The notes under the pieces: generated by a model | Seen by the model: the letters and a program-made list of their open reading frames with translations, nothing else | Told to the model about the DNA's origin: nothing | Database searches by the model: none | IMG/VR virus record: IMGVR_UViG_3300037264_002017 | Coordinates: 1-21,744 of that record | Source: a virus | DNA: 21,744 bases | Strand: one strand, 5' to 3' | Made by a program: the position numbers and the translations under genes | Shown here: positions 21,744 to 21,744 of the stretch, piece after piece | Layout of the letters: every line of letters begins with the position of its first letter | How positions within the stretch are numbered: the stretch's first letter is position 1

Positions 21744-21744
21744 G

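Noticed and set aside
1-21744. tRNA genes, CRISPR arrays, integrase or insertion sequences
   Set aside because: I looked for cloverleaf-like ends, regular short repeats with spacers, and transposase or recombinase motifs, and saw none.

Overview
This window is a GC-rich, densely coded stretch of a tailed double-stranded DNA phage with podovirus-type virion genes. There is no rRNA, tRNA, insertion sequence, CRISPR array or cellular housekeeping gene. Virtually every base is coding, and genes are joined by ATGA, GTGA, TGATG or TAATG overlaps. The host cannot be named from this sequence. It is either an isolated phage, a prophage or a metagenomic contig; I see no integrase or attachment site. 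No gene-free stretch exceeds about 100 bases. LAYOUT. (1) Positions 1-3575, plus strand: eleven small overlapping genes of the early/accessory type. The recognisable ones are a RusA-like Holliday-junction resolvase (2103-2450) and a beta-class DNA methyltransferase (2647-3381). The rest are short unknowns, three of them with zinc-binding-like cysteine pairs (213-464, 461-1051, 1496-1669). (2) Positions 3566-21744, minus strand, read from right to left: one long late transcription unit for the virion. The order is probable portal C-terminus (cut by the right edge), small basic protein, scaffold, major capsid protein, a 27-codon ORF not found by length-filtered gene calling, beta-rich small structural protein, 69-aa protein, head-tail adaptor (T7 gp11-like), 115-aa protein, large tail nozzle protein (T7 gp12-like, 1083 aa), four successive large or low-complexity proteins in the position of the internal/ejection proteins, small structural proteins, a 672-aa glycine-rich repeat fibre protein, a putative distal fibre partner, a 62-aa unknown, and two small membrane-type proteins that may belong to lysis. 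HOW IT WORKS TOGETHER. Capsid, scaffold and portal genes build the head. The adaptor and nozzle close it and form the short tail. The 226, 344, 689 and 940-aa proteins are candidates for proteins packed in the head and ejected with DNA. The Gly-rich protein is the candidate adsorption fibre. The order matches the T7-type series portal-scaffold-capsid-gp11-gp12-internal proteins-fibre-holin, but unlike T7 the early-type block is on the other strand and runs head-on into the late block. The two blocks meet in a 10-bp palindrome that supplies both stop codons. No terminase, polymerase or endolysin is visible here. The most unusual signals are the roughly 19-copy glycine/beta-strand repeat fibre, the uncharged hydrophobic N-terminus of the capsid protein, the +1-frame ORF after the capsid stop, and the palindromic convergent gene end.
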